Positions 35,976 to 43,436 of a stretch of DNA of 64,000 bases are shown here, piece by piece. The DNA comes from Paenibacillus pinisoli (GTDB taxonomy: Bacteria > Bacillota > Bacilli > Paenibacillales > Paenibacillaceae): NCBI RefSeq assembly GCF_003605435.1, contig NZ_QXQB01000001.1, positions 1,364,001 through 1,428,000 of the forward strand, read 5' to 3'. Every line of letters starts with the position of its first letter. Position 1 is the stretch's first letter. The notes under the pieces were generated by a model. That model was not told where the DNA came from. It made no database searches and was given only the letters and a program-made list of their open reading frames with translations. Both the position numbers and the translations under genes were made by a program.

Positions 35976-36953
35976 ATGAGCATAAAGCCGTACCCGCTGC
36001 AATTCAAAGCGGAGATGAAAGAGAGAATATGGGGCGGACGGGCCTTGGAGAGCTTCGGCCTTCAGCTGCCCCCGGGAGCAATAGGCGAAGGCTGGATGAT
36101 CAGCGATCATCCGAACGGGATTACTCGCGTCATGAACGGTCCGCTGCAAGGACTTGGTCTTGACGTGGTCCGGAAGCAATACGGCAGCGAATGGTTCGGG
36201 ACTTGCGGCGCCGCTGCAAGCAATGGAAGATTCCCATTATTGATCAAACTGCTGGACTGTAACGATGATTTGTCCGTCCAGGTTCATCCGACGGATGATT
36301 ATGAGGGCTTGCCTGAGGGCGAATCCGGCAAGACAGAGATGTGGTATATCCTGTCGGCTAAGCCGGGAGCCAAAATCATATACGGACTAAAAGAGAACAT
36401 GGATGCGAAGGCCTTGTCGCGGGCTATGGAGTTGGGACTTGTCATGGACACGCTTCATGAAGTACCCGTCAAAGCCGGAGATGCCTTCTATATCCCAGCC
36501 GGAACCGTGCATGCGCTGTGCTCGGGCGTGGTCGCAGCCGAGATTCAGCAGAACTCCGATACGACTTATCGCCTGTACGATTACAATCGCCCGGGGCTGG
36601 ACGGCAAGCTGCGTGAGCTGCACATCGAGGATTCGCTTCGGGTAATAGCCTATGACAACGCCGGCGCCAGCCGTATGAATACGATGAACATCGGGCCGGG
36701 AGAGTGGCTGACCATCGCTTCATCGTCTTATTTTCTGGTCGAGAAAGGCCTGATTAGAGGCAGCGAGCAAGCAGCAACTTCACCTGACAGCTTTGTTATC
36801 CTTGTAATTGCAGAGGGCGAAGGACTCCTGAGCTGGGAAGAAGGCGGGCAATCCGTCCGTGCTGGCGAATGCTTCTTGCTGCCTGCAACATTAGGACGCT
36901 ATGAATTGTCCGGCTCGTTGACGGTGCTGCGCTGCTCCGTTCCGGGCAATTAA
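35976..36953 (+). CDS. manA: Mannose-6-phosphate isomerase, class I
   Basis: A 325-residue zinc enzyme interconverting mannose 6-phosphate and fructose 6-phosphate. The cupin metal site is visible in VQVHPTDDYE (Gln and His), GKTEMWYIL (Glu) and AGTVHALC (His). ERIWGGRALE near the N-terminus and EIQQNSDTTYRLYDY are also family motifs. The short length is that of the Bacillus-type enzyme. ATG at 35976 follows AGAGGAGG. Confidence 0.93.
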   Translation: MSIKPYPLQFKAEMKERIWGGRALESFGLQLPPGAIGEGWMISDHPNGITRVMNGPLQGLGLDVVRKQYGSEWFGTCGAAASNGRFPLLIKLLDCNDDLSVQVHPTDDYEGLPEGESGKTEMWYILSAKPGAKIIYGLKENMDAKALSRAMELGLVMDTLHEVPVKAGDAFYIPAGTVHALCSGVVAAEIQQNSDTTYRLYDYNRPGLDGKLRELHIEDSLRVIAYDNAGASRMNTMNIGPGEWLTIASSSYFLVEKGLIRGSEQAATSPDSFVILVIAEGEGLLSWEEGGQSVRAGECFLLPATLGRYELSGSLTVLRCSVPGN

Positions 36954-37015
36954 ACAGCTTGCCGTTAAAGAAGGGGCTGTCCGGCTTCCGGAAGAAGCGA
37001 ATCGCTGTTCTGCAC

Positions 37016-37815
37016 AGCGTTACACGCGCTAAAGTGACGAAAGCACGAACATAGCGACGCCTCACAACGTTACAACACGCGCCAAAGTGGCAGAAATACG
37101 TATGTAGCGACGCCACACGTCGTTACACGCGCCAAAGTGGCAGAAATACGTATGTAGCGACGCCACACGTCGTTGCACGCGCCAAAGTGACAGAAATACG
37201 AATATAGCAACGCCTCACGTCGTTACACGCACCAAAGTGGCAGAAATACGTATGTAGCGACGCCTCACGTCGTTACACGCACCAAAGTGGCAGAAATACG
37301 TATGTAGCGACGCCTCACGTCGTTGCACGCGCCAAAGTGGCAGAAATACGAATGTAGCGACGCCTCACGTCGTTGCACGCGTCAAAGTGAAAGAAATACG
37401 AATGTAGCGACGCCTCACGTCGTTACACGCACCAAAGTGGCAGAAATACGTATGTAGCGACGCCTCATAACGTTGCGCGCACCAAAGTGACAGAAATACG
37501 AATATAGCAACGCCTCACTTCGTTGCACGCGCCAAAGTGGCAGAATACGTATGTAGCGACGCCTCACGTCGTTACACGCACCAAAGTGGCAGAAATACGT
37601 GTATAGCAACGCCACACGTCGTTACACACGCCAAAGTGACAGAAATACGAATATAGCGACGCCACACGTCGTTACACGCGCCAAAGTGACAAAAACTCGA
37701 ATGTAGCGACGCCTCACGTCGTTACACGCGCCAAAGTGGCAGAAATACGAATATAGCGACGCCTCACATCGTTGCACGTACCAAAGGGACAAAATTACGC
37801 AAATAACGGTACACA
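37016..37815. repeat. Array of about sixteen 50-bp tandem repeats
   Basis: Starting with a diverged copy at 37016, a unit of 50 bp containing CCAAAGTGGCAGAAATACG and AGCGACGCCTCACGTCGTT recurs with near-constant period (CAAAGTG at about 37083, 37133, 37183 and so on to 37731; last diverged copy at 37781). Each unit folds into GCC-aaagt-GGC and GCGACG-ctca-CGTCGT type hairpins. Changes often come in pairs, for example GCAACG with CGTTGC. There are no unique spacers. It occupies the gap between the convergent manA and radical SAM genes. Confidence 0.9.
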
Positions 37816-37899
37816 GCAACGTTAAAATGATTGGATTGGTCCCAAAAGGGCGGGATTGTCCAGAATTATATCTGGATAACTAAGTAACGCCCATTGAAC

Positions 37900-37937
37900 C
37901 CAAAAATGGCGGTGCAGGGAACCCCCTGCACCGCCAT
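37900..37937 (-). terminator. Terminator of the B12-type radical SAM gene
   Basis: ATGGCGGTGCAGGG and CCCTGCACCGCCAT form a 14-bp stem followed on the minus strand by TTTTTGGG. A second inverted repeat AGCTGTCTC/GAGACAGCT (37971-37999 region) without T-run lies between it and the gene. Confidence 0.85.
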
Positions 37938-38040
37938 CTCTTCATTTTCGCCGCTTCATTCATCGAATGAGCTGTCTCTTCGAGCCACCTTGCTTTTGAG
38001 ACAGCTCCTTCCGTCTCCTCATCATCGCACCTGAACCTGT

Positions 38041-39867
38041 TTAAGAGCGGACCCCGGCAGCTTCCACCGCGACCATGAACGGACGAGGCTTAGGCTTGCC
38101 TCCCTCTTGTCCAAGCGCATACAGCATAATAAGCAGCGTATGGCGATCCTTGCAGAGCTCGCCCGTCTGCAGGAAGCGGGCCATGTCGAACGGCATTAGC
38201 TCCAGGACGGCGTGCTTATGAAGCTCTCTCTCTTGAAGCCCTAGTGCCGCGAATTCAGCGGAGACAACCTCAGGCGAATCGCCCAGCTTCTTCATCCAGC
38301 GCGACCACTCCGACTTCTCCAGCATATATTCCCACCAGATCTTGCGCGGCTTGTAATTATGGTTCAAGAAATAATCGTATTTCATGAGACCCAGCACAAC
38401 GTCCAGATCAAGCTTCTCTCTGATTTCATCCTCTATACCTGCAGTCTCACCGCTGCCAACAGTGGTCAGGAAGGACCATAGCCGCGAGAACAGATCCTCC
38501 AGCTGGTGGCCAATCTTCTGCCAGCCCCGCTGCTCCCAATAATCGCCGAACAACTGGAAGAAGTCGAACGGAGACGGGAAGACATGATCGACCAAATAAA
38601 GCAGCGTATGGTCCATCCGGTGCGCATTCCAATATTTCTCCAGCACGTCCTCTACGCGCTTGATGCGCACGATATCGCCGAACGGCATCAGATCGTTGCC
38701 CAGCATCTCGTACGGCGCTCTATCCATGTAGATATAGCCCCACTTCTCGGCATCCAGACGCAAGCCCGTTCCTCGCAGCATCTTCAAGAATCCGAGCTGC
38801 AGCTCCTCTGGCCGCAAGGCGAATACATCATTGAACGTTCCTCTGAACGTATCATAATTCTCCAGCGGCAAGCCGGCAATCAAGTCCAAATGCTGGTCGA
38901 TCTTGCCGGAGTCCTTCACCTTTGTAACCGTACGGACCAGCTTAGACCAGTTCTGGCGGCGCTGAACCGCAAGATTGGTCGGATCATTCGTCGACTGGAC
39001 GCCAATCTCGAAGCGGAAGATGCCGGGAGGCGCATGCTCGGCCAAATAATCGAGCACCTCCGGACGCATAATGTCCGCCGTAATCTCGAATTGGAACACG
39101 CAGCCCTGATGGTTCTCAATGAGAAACTGGAACATCTCTAGCGCATAATCCCGCTTAATATTAAAGGTCCGGTCCACGAATTTGATCAGCTTGGCGCCAT
39201 TCTCGATAAGATACAGAATATCGGATTTGGTCCGCTCCATATCAAAATACCGCACGCCCACCTCAATGCTGGACAAGCAGAACTGGCAGCTGAACGGACA
39301 CCCCCTGCTCGTCTCAAAATAAACGACGCGGCTGCCCAGGTGTGGAATATCCTCTTGGAACCGGTGCGGGGAAGGCAGCTCATTCAAGTTAAGCTTCGGA
39401 CGTCCAGGCGTAATGACAATCTCTGTCTCGTCGCCTTTCCGCTTGCGGTAAGCCAGTCCGAATACCATATGGAATTTTCCGTCTCCTTCAATCTCCGTCA
39501 GCAGATGATGGAAAGTCTCCTCCCCTTCCCCCATGACGATGAAGTCAACGTCCTGCAGGCGCTCCATCCATTGCTGGGTGTCGTAGCTGACTTCGGGTCC
39601 ACCTAGGACTATGCGGATGTCCGGCTTAATTTTGCGCAGCATATTGACGACGGTGATCGTCTCTTCAATATTCCAGATGTAGCAGGAGAAGCCGATGACA
39701 TCGGGATTGCGGGAGAACAGGTCGGAGACGATGTTCATCGCCGGATCCTTAATGGTATACTCCGCGATCTCGATATCGAATTGATGCTCGCTGTACGCTT
39801 TCAGGCAGCGCAGAGCAAGCGACGTATGAATAAACTTGGCGTTAAGCGTCGATAACACGACTTTCAT
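38041..39867 (-). CDS. B12-binding-domain radical SAM protein with DUF4080-like C-terminus
   Basis: A 608-residue enzyme. The first 140 residues form a cobalamin-binding Rossmann domain (VVLSTLNAKFIHTSLALRCLKAY, IRIVLGGPEVSYD) without the DxHxxG base-off motif. The radical SAM cluster cysteines are 190, 194 and 197 in RGCPFSCQFC, followed by FVDRTFNIK and FRFEIGVQSTN. The C-terminal 200 residues fit DUF4080. Relatives are thought to act as methyltransferases or in cofactor or RNA modification, but no function is firmly known. The gene is isolated between terminators. Confidence 0.88.
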   Translation of the reverse strand: MKVVLSTLNAKFIHTSLALRCLKAYSEHQFDIEIAEYTIKDPAMNIVSDLFSRNPDVIGFSCYIWNIEETITVVNMLRKIKPDIRIVLGGPEVSYDTQQWMERLQDVDFIVMGEGEETFHHLLTEIEGDGKFHMVFGLAYRKRKGDETEIVITPGRPKLNLNELPSPHRFQEDIPHLGSRVVYFETSRGCPFSCQFCLSSIEVGVRYFDMERTKSDILYLIENGAKLIKFVDRTFNIKRDYALEMFQFLIENHQGCVFQFEITADIMRPEVLDYLAEHAPPGIFRFEIGVQSTNDPTNLAVQRRQNWSKLVRTVTKVKDSGKIDQHLDLIAGLPLENYDTFRGTFNDVFALRPEELQLGFLKMLRGTGLRLDAEKWGYIYMDRAPYEMLGNDLMPFGDIVRIKRVEDVLEKYWNAHRMDHTLLYLVDHVFPSPFDFFQLFGDYWEQRGWQKIGHQLEDLFSRLWSFLTTVGSGETAGIEDEIREKLDLDVVLGLMKYDYFLNHNYKPRKIWWEYMLEKSEWSRWMKKLGDSPEVVSAEFAALGLQERELHKHAVLELMPFDMARFLQTGELCKDRHTLLIMLYALGQEGGKPKPRPFMVAVEAAGVRS

Positions 39868-39961
39868 ATGGCTATAAACCTCGCTAACTTTAATCAGTGT
39901 GCAAATGCCGATACCCGTCAGGCAGCGGCAAGCTGCCTTCTATTGTACCGGACTTGAAGCC

Positions 39962-40007
39962 AAAAAAGAAGAGGAGCCCTATCCCCGCATGCGGAGAGGG
40001 CTCCTCT
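39962..40007 (-). terminator. Terminator of the secreted protease gene
   Basis: GAGGAGCCCT and AGGGCTCCTC arms with an inner CCGCATGCGG palindrome, followed on the minus strand by TTCTTTTTTG. Confidence 0.88.
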
Positions 40008-40015
40008 ATTAACAA

Positions 40016-41563
40016 TTAGAATCTCGTTGTGATGTAAAGCTGGTCTTTCAACTGCATGTCGATAACCGGATAATGAACGCGCCATTTGCCTTCGCCAAGC
40101 GGCGTTACTTCTTCAGAAGCAAGGCCTCTAGGCTGGAAGCTGTAATCGCGCTGGAACGATACCGTCACCTGAATCTTCTCGTCAGGCAGCATCCGATGCA
40201 GCTCATGCGCCAAATTCACCGACCATAGCCTCAACTCGCCTGCAGTCGCCGCTCCATAATACAGATAGAATACGGGATCGATATTAGCTGTAAATACGAG
40301 CCAGCCGTCCGCATCGCGTTTCACTTGCCAGTTCGTAATGTCGGCATTGCCTTCCAGTGTCTGCACAACCGCGAATTCTTTTTTCATCAACTTCTGAATC
40401 TCTTCATGCGATACGCCCTTCAGCGTATCCGGCAGCGGCGGCGTAAGGAATTCGGCTTTGGCCACCATATCGTCCGTCACCGACTTCGCAAGCTCGGCAG
40501 CATGGAAAGCAGCTACGGAGATGCCGATATCCGCCAAGGAATTATCCAGACCGGCGCTCGTAATGCCTACCAGCTCGCCGTATTCATTAAACAGGGCGCC
40601 GCCTGAGCTGCCATGGTCCGTCTGAGCGTTCGTCTGAAGATAAGTAATGCCATTCTCGAAATGATAATTGCTGATCAGCCCTGTAGAGACCGTATTCATC
40701 AAGCCTTGCGGGCTTCCAATGGCATAGACGCGGTCGCCCTTGCGTGCAAGGTAGTCATAGCTGAGCTCAACCGGGAGCAGATCCATTGGCGCCTCTGTAC
40801 GGATAATGGCCAGATCGGCTTCCTTGTCGTAAGCTACAACGCCTTTCACCTTGAACTCGTCATAATAAATCGAATTCGCGATAGCAGAGGTCGCATCGAA
40901 GATGACGTGATAATTGGTCAAAATCAAGTCCTCGCCGATCACTACGCCGCTGCCCAGTCCTCTGTTCGTCATGATCATTACGACGCTTTCATCGAACAGA
41001 TCAACGATTTGAGTGGAAGAAAGCTTGTCTTCGTCGCGATACACGTTTTCCGTTTCTTCTTCGTCCTGATATTTCTCCAATTGCTGATAGTACCAGCTTT
41101 TCACCTTGACGGCATTGGCTGCTTTATCCCACTCTACCTTGGCCTCCAGCTTCTCGGCGATAAAGCGGAGCGGCACATACACGACGTTATTTTTGGCAGC
41201 TGCCGCAGCATCCGCCTTCACCGTCTTGCCGTTCACGATCGCTTCCTTCTGTCCGATCCCCATCGTAATGGTGAGTGTGCTATTGCGAATAATGATCGTC
41301 TTCGACTTCTTCTCATAGACCGAAGAAGCTTCCAGTGCATTCAGCAAGTCCGTCATGGGAACCATCGTCACGCCGTTTTCCTTATAGATAGGAGCCGACA
41401 GCTTAAGCTGCTTCCCGTCCACCCATAGCTGGATGGCTGCGTTTTTCTCCGCAGTCGAGCTTGCTGCAGCCGCAGCATGCGCCGTCCCAGCCGTTACGGG
41501 CCCCAGCAGCAGTCCAGCAACAAGCACGGAGCTGACAACGGCTTTATAACCCATCTTGTTCAT
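40016..41563 (-). CDS. Secreted trypsin-like serine protease with copper-amine-oxidase-N-like stalk domain
   Basis: A 515-residue exported protein. A signal peptide with a hydrophobic core (VVSSVLVAGLLLGPVTAG) ends near AHAAAAA. Residues 45-155 form a copper amine oxidase N-terminal-like domain (WVDGKQLKLSAPIYKENGVTMVP, VVYVPLRFIAEKLEAKVEWD), a domain often used by Paenibacillaceae for wall or matrix attachment. A trypsin-like domain follows with His219 (LTNYHVI), Asp250 (EADLAII) and Ser320 (HGSSGGALF). No PDZ domain is visible, unlike HtrA. About 170 uncharacterised residues follow. ATG at 41563 is preferred over GTG at 41575. Confidence 0.85.
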   Translation of the reverse strand: MNKMGYKAVVSSVLVAGLLLGPVTAGTAHAAAAASSTAEKNAAIQLWVDGKQLKLSAPIYKENGVTMVPMTDLLNALEASSVYEKKSKTIIIRNSTLTITMGIGQKEAIVNGKTVKADAAAAAKNNVVYVPLRFIAEKLEAKVEWDKAANAVKVKSWYYQQLEKYQDEEETENVYRDEDKLSSTQIVDLFDESVVMIMTNRGLGSGVVIGEDLILTNYHVIFDATSAIANSIYYDEFKVKGVVAYDKEADLAIIRTEAPMDLLPVELSYDYLARKGDRVYAIGSPQGLMNTVSTGLISNYHFENGITYLQTNAQTDHGSSGGALFNEYGELVGITSAGLDNSLADIGISVAAFHAAELAKSVTDDMVAKAEFLTPPLPDTLKGVSHEEIQKLMKKEFAVVQTLEGNADITNWQVKRDADGWLVFTANIDPVFYLYYGAATAGELRLWSVNLAHELHRMLPDEKIQVTVSFQRDYSFQPRGLASEEVTPLGEGKWRVHYPVIDMQLKDQLYITTRF

Positions 41564-41664
41564 TAATTTCCCCACGTCCTCCCATATTCACCTAGCAACA
41601 TATACCAGATCATCCTATCATGTTGATCGGCAAGTGTCTACGAAATGATAATAGAGTTCATAGA

Positions 41665-41688
41665 GAAAAAACCGGGGGTTGTCCCCGG
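41665..41688 (-). terminator. Terminator of the GNAT gene
   Basis: CCGGGG and CCCCGG arms, loop of five, followed on the minus strand by a run of T at 41671-41666. Confidence 0.85.
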
Positions 41689-41690
41689 TC

Positions 41691-42251
41691 CTAAAGCGCT
41701 TTGATCATGCGTGTATAAAGGGCTCCGCCTACATGAAGCTCGCCGTCCTCCCGATACCCCAGCTTCTCATATAGAGCGCGGGCTCTATCGTTGTACTGCT
41801 CGACAATCAAGGACAATCTGGCGCAGCCTTCCTGGATGCCTTTTTGCTCGAAAGCGCCAATTAATGTCTTGGCAATGCCTTGCCCCTGATAACGTTCATC
41901 TACCGCTACAGAATCGAGATAGAAATCGCCAGGCCGGCATTCCGGCACCAGCGCCTCCGCCGCTTCCGGCCCATAATTGCGCGCAAGCCGCTCGCGTATC
42001 GGCCGATCCAGCCGCTCCGCCTCATCTCCCGCATAACAAATGAGCATCCCTGCAATGGCGCCATCGCGCCGGTCTACTATAATATTGCGATAGCTCAGCC
42101 GGTTCTCTTCCTGCCGGACGGCATCGGCTAATATCCGCCAAGTCTCCGCATCGTCACGCGTGCCTGACAGTGTATATGCGATCGTATCAATAGCAGATAG
42201 CATTAACGGCATTATCGTCTCCGCATCTTGTGGTGTCGCTTGATCAATCAT
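41691..42251 (-). CDS. GNAT family N-acetyltransferase
   Basis: A 186-residue acetyltransferase with the acetyl-CoA motif VDERYQGQGIAKTLIGAFE and C-terminal NDRARALYEKLGY. ATG at 42251 follows GAAAGGGG. Its stop sits next to a compact terminator. The ferritin terminator lies just upstream, so it should have its own promoter. The substrate is unknown. Confidence 0.85.
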   Translation of the reverse strand: MIDQATPQDAETIMPLMLSAIDTIAYTLSGTRDDAETWRILADAVRQEENRLSYRNIIVDRRDGAIAGMLICYAGDEAERLDRPIRERLARNYGPEAAEALVPECRPGDFYLDSVAVDERYQGQGIAKTLIGAFEQKGIQEGCARLSLIVEQYNDRARALYEKLGYREDGELHVGGALYTRMIKAL

Positions 42252-42288
42252 GTTCTTACCCCTTTCAACTTCCATAGCTTGCCCTAAA

Positions 42289-42327
42289 ATAAAAAAGGGC
42301 CGGAGACGTCCATCCGTCTCAAGGCCC
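42289..42327 (-). terminator. Terminator of the ferritin gene
   Basis: GGGCC-TTGAGACG and CGTCTCC-GGCCC arms on the minus strand with TTTTTTATTTT downstream, immediately after the ferritin stop. Confidence 0.85.
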
Positions 42328-42335
42328 ATCCCTTG

Positions 42336-42839
42336 TTATTCAGCCGGCGGCGTAAACGAGCGGCCTGCGAATTCTGTATCCAGCATATAGAATGCATTGC
42401 TGTCCTTGTCGATCCGCTTGAGCTTATTGATAATGCTGTCGAACAATGCTTCCTCTTCCACCTGCTCATCGATGAACCACTTCAGGAAGTTGATCGTCGC
42501 ATGCTCGCGGTCGTTCATCGCAAGGTCGGACAAATGATAGAAGCGCTCTGTATTCTGCTGCTCATGCTTGTACCCTTGCTCGAAGGCATGAAGCACGGAA
42601 TCATATTCATTGTTAGGCTCAGGCAGCGCCTCAAGCGTAGCCCGGCGTCCCCGGTCATTCAGGAACTTGTATATTTTCATGGCATGAAACCGTTCTTCCT
42701 CGGCTTGTACAATAAAGAAATTAGCGAACCCGTCCAGGCTGTCGCCGGAACAATAAGCTGCCATTGCAAGATACACATGTGCGGAGTAGAACTCAAAGTT
42801 CATTTGTTCGTTAAGCGCTTTGGCTAGAGCATCATTCAT
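42336..42839 (-). CDS. ftnA: Ferritin
   Basis: A 167-residue iron-storage ferritin that oxidises Fe(II) and stores Fe(III) in a 24-subunit shell. Ferroxidase ligands are visible: Glu in NEQMNFEFYSAHVYL, Glu and His in EEERFHAMK, Glu in EQGYKHEQQNTE and the Gln/Glu segment EQVEEEALF. Length and pattern fit non-haem bacterial ferritin (Ftn), not Dps. ATG at 42839 follows TGAGGTG. The promoter overlaps a PerR-like palindrome, and a Fur-boxed DUF1450 gene lies just upstream. Confidence 0.93.
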   Translation of the reverse strand: MNDALAKALNEQMNFEFYSAHVYLAMAAYCSGDSLDGFANFFIVQAEEERFHAMKIYKFLNDRGRRATLEALPEPNNEYDSVLHAFEQGYKHEQQNTERFYHLSDLAMNDREHATINFLKWFIDEQVEEEALFDSIINKLKRIDKDSNAFYMLDTEFAGRSFTPPAE

Positions 42840-42864
42840 AATTGTGCACCTCAACTTTTCTTAT

Positions 42865-42879
42865 TTATACTTATTCTAA
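42865..42879. promoter_or_regulatory. PerR-like box at the ferritin promoter
   Basis: TTATACTTATTCTAA matches the 7-1-7 PerR consensus TTATAATNATTATAA at 12 of 14 fixed positions and covers the -10 element. PerR control of ferritin or Dps is usual in Bacillales. Confidence 0.5.
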
Positions 42880-42900
42880 CATAAAAGAAAGAGGCGGCAA
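42873..42900 (-). promoter_or_regulatory. Probable ferritin promoter
   Basis: TTGCCG (42900-42895) and TAGAAT (42878-42873) on the minus strand, spacer 16 bp. The -35 element lies inside the DUF1450 terminator stem, so the two elements are stacked closely. Confidence 0.5.
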
Positions 42901-42909
42901 ATGGCCGCC
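42881..42909 (-). terminator. Terminator of the DUF1450 gene
   Basis: GGCGGC-CATTT-GCCGCC stem (42893-42909) followed on the minus strand by TCTTTCTTTT. Confidence 0.75.
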
Positions 42910-42934
42910 CTTCCTAAATCAACCACTATTATGT

Positions 42935-43156
42935 CTAACCGATCATTTTTTTCAATCGCTTATAGAGCAAATCCGGTGTCGGCGCGCTTATGGTTTTGGA
43001 TTTCACCACGACGAAGCATTCCATCTTGCAGGTTTTGCAATTGCCCAGACAATCGCTTTTCTTGCGTTTAATGTCGGGATAGTTCTCCTTCATCGCTTTG
43101 TACAGAGACTTGGAGCCGTTTTTCAAATTACGCCTGCAATACTTAATCTTCTTCAT
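42935..43156 (-). CDS. DUF1450 family small cysteine protein (YuzB-like)
   Basis: A 73-residue protein of the DUF1450/YuzB type. Cys7 (KIKYCRRNL) and the cluster Cys36, Cys40, Cys43, Cys47 in DCLGNCKTCKMEC are conserved features and could bind a metal or iron-sulfur cluster; a thioredoxin-like fold has been suggested for relatives. The C-terminus ISAPTPDLLYKRL matches the family end. A perfect Fur box overlaps its -10 element, so it should be made when iron is low. Its biochemical role is unknown. ATG follows GGTGG by 4 bases. Confidence 0.8.
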   Translation of the reverse strand: MKKIKYCRRNLKNGSKSLYKAMKENYPDIKRKKSDCLGNCKTCKMECFVVVKSKTISAPTPDLLYKRLKKMIG

Positions 43157-43205
43157 AGGTCCACCCCGCGCCGTTCATTCGTAACTGATCATCGTTCTCA
43201 TCATT

Positions 43206-43234
43206 ATGATAATAATTATCAGTGATAAAGTCAA
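43206..43234 (-). promoter_or_regulatory. Promoter of the DUF1450 gene
   Basis: TTGACT (43234-43229) and TATCAT (43211-43206) on the minus strand with a 17-bp spacer. The -10 element lies at the edge of the Fur box. Confidence 0.75.
43207..43221. promoter_or_regulatory. Perfect Fur box upstream of the DUF1450 gene
   Basis: TGATAATAATTATCA is an exact match to the 7-1-7 Fur consensus TGATAATNATTATCA and covers the spacer and -10 of the promoter. Confidence 0.85.
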
Positions 43235-43365
43235 GAAACAAGGCTTGCCTGGTGAAATCTTCAAAATACCTCACGGTCAAAATACGGCTTCATCTCTTCT
43301 GCCTTCCTTAAGATATACTTCTTCTCCACCATTCATTCATGTCTTTGCCGCCTCTTCATGGCATT

Positions 43366-43408
43366 AACAACAAAAGTCCGAAGCCGGCGTGACGCCGACT
43401 TCGGACTT
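43366..43408 (-). terminator. Terminator of the CtpA gene
   Basis: AAGTCCGAAG and CTTCGGACTT arms with an inner GGCGT-gac-GCC hairpin, followed on the minus strand by TTGTTG. The T-run is weak. Confidence 0.7.
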
Positions 43409-43436
43409 CTGATCAACCCACGTAACTCGCCAGTCG

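Noticed and set aside
37016-37815. CRISPR array
   Set aside because: The whole 50-bp unit is conserved with constant period; there are no unique spacers and no cas genes nearby.
37415-37819. Minus-strand frames giving repeated Tyr/Phe/Cys-rich peptides in the 50-bp array
   Set aside because: The unit length is not a multiple of three, so frames break each unit; no ribosome sites.
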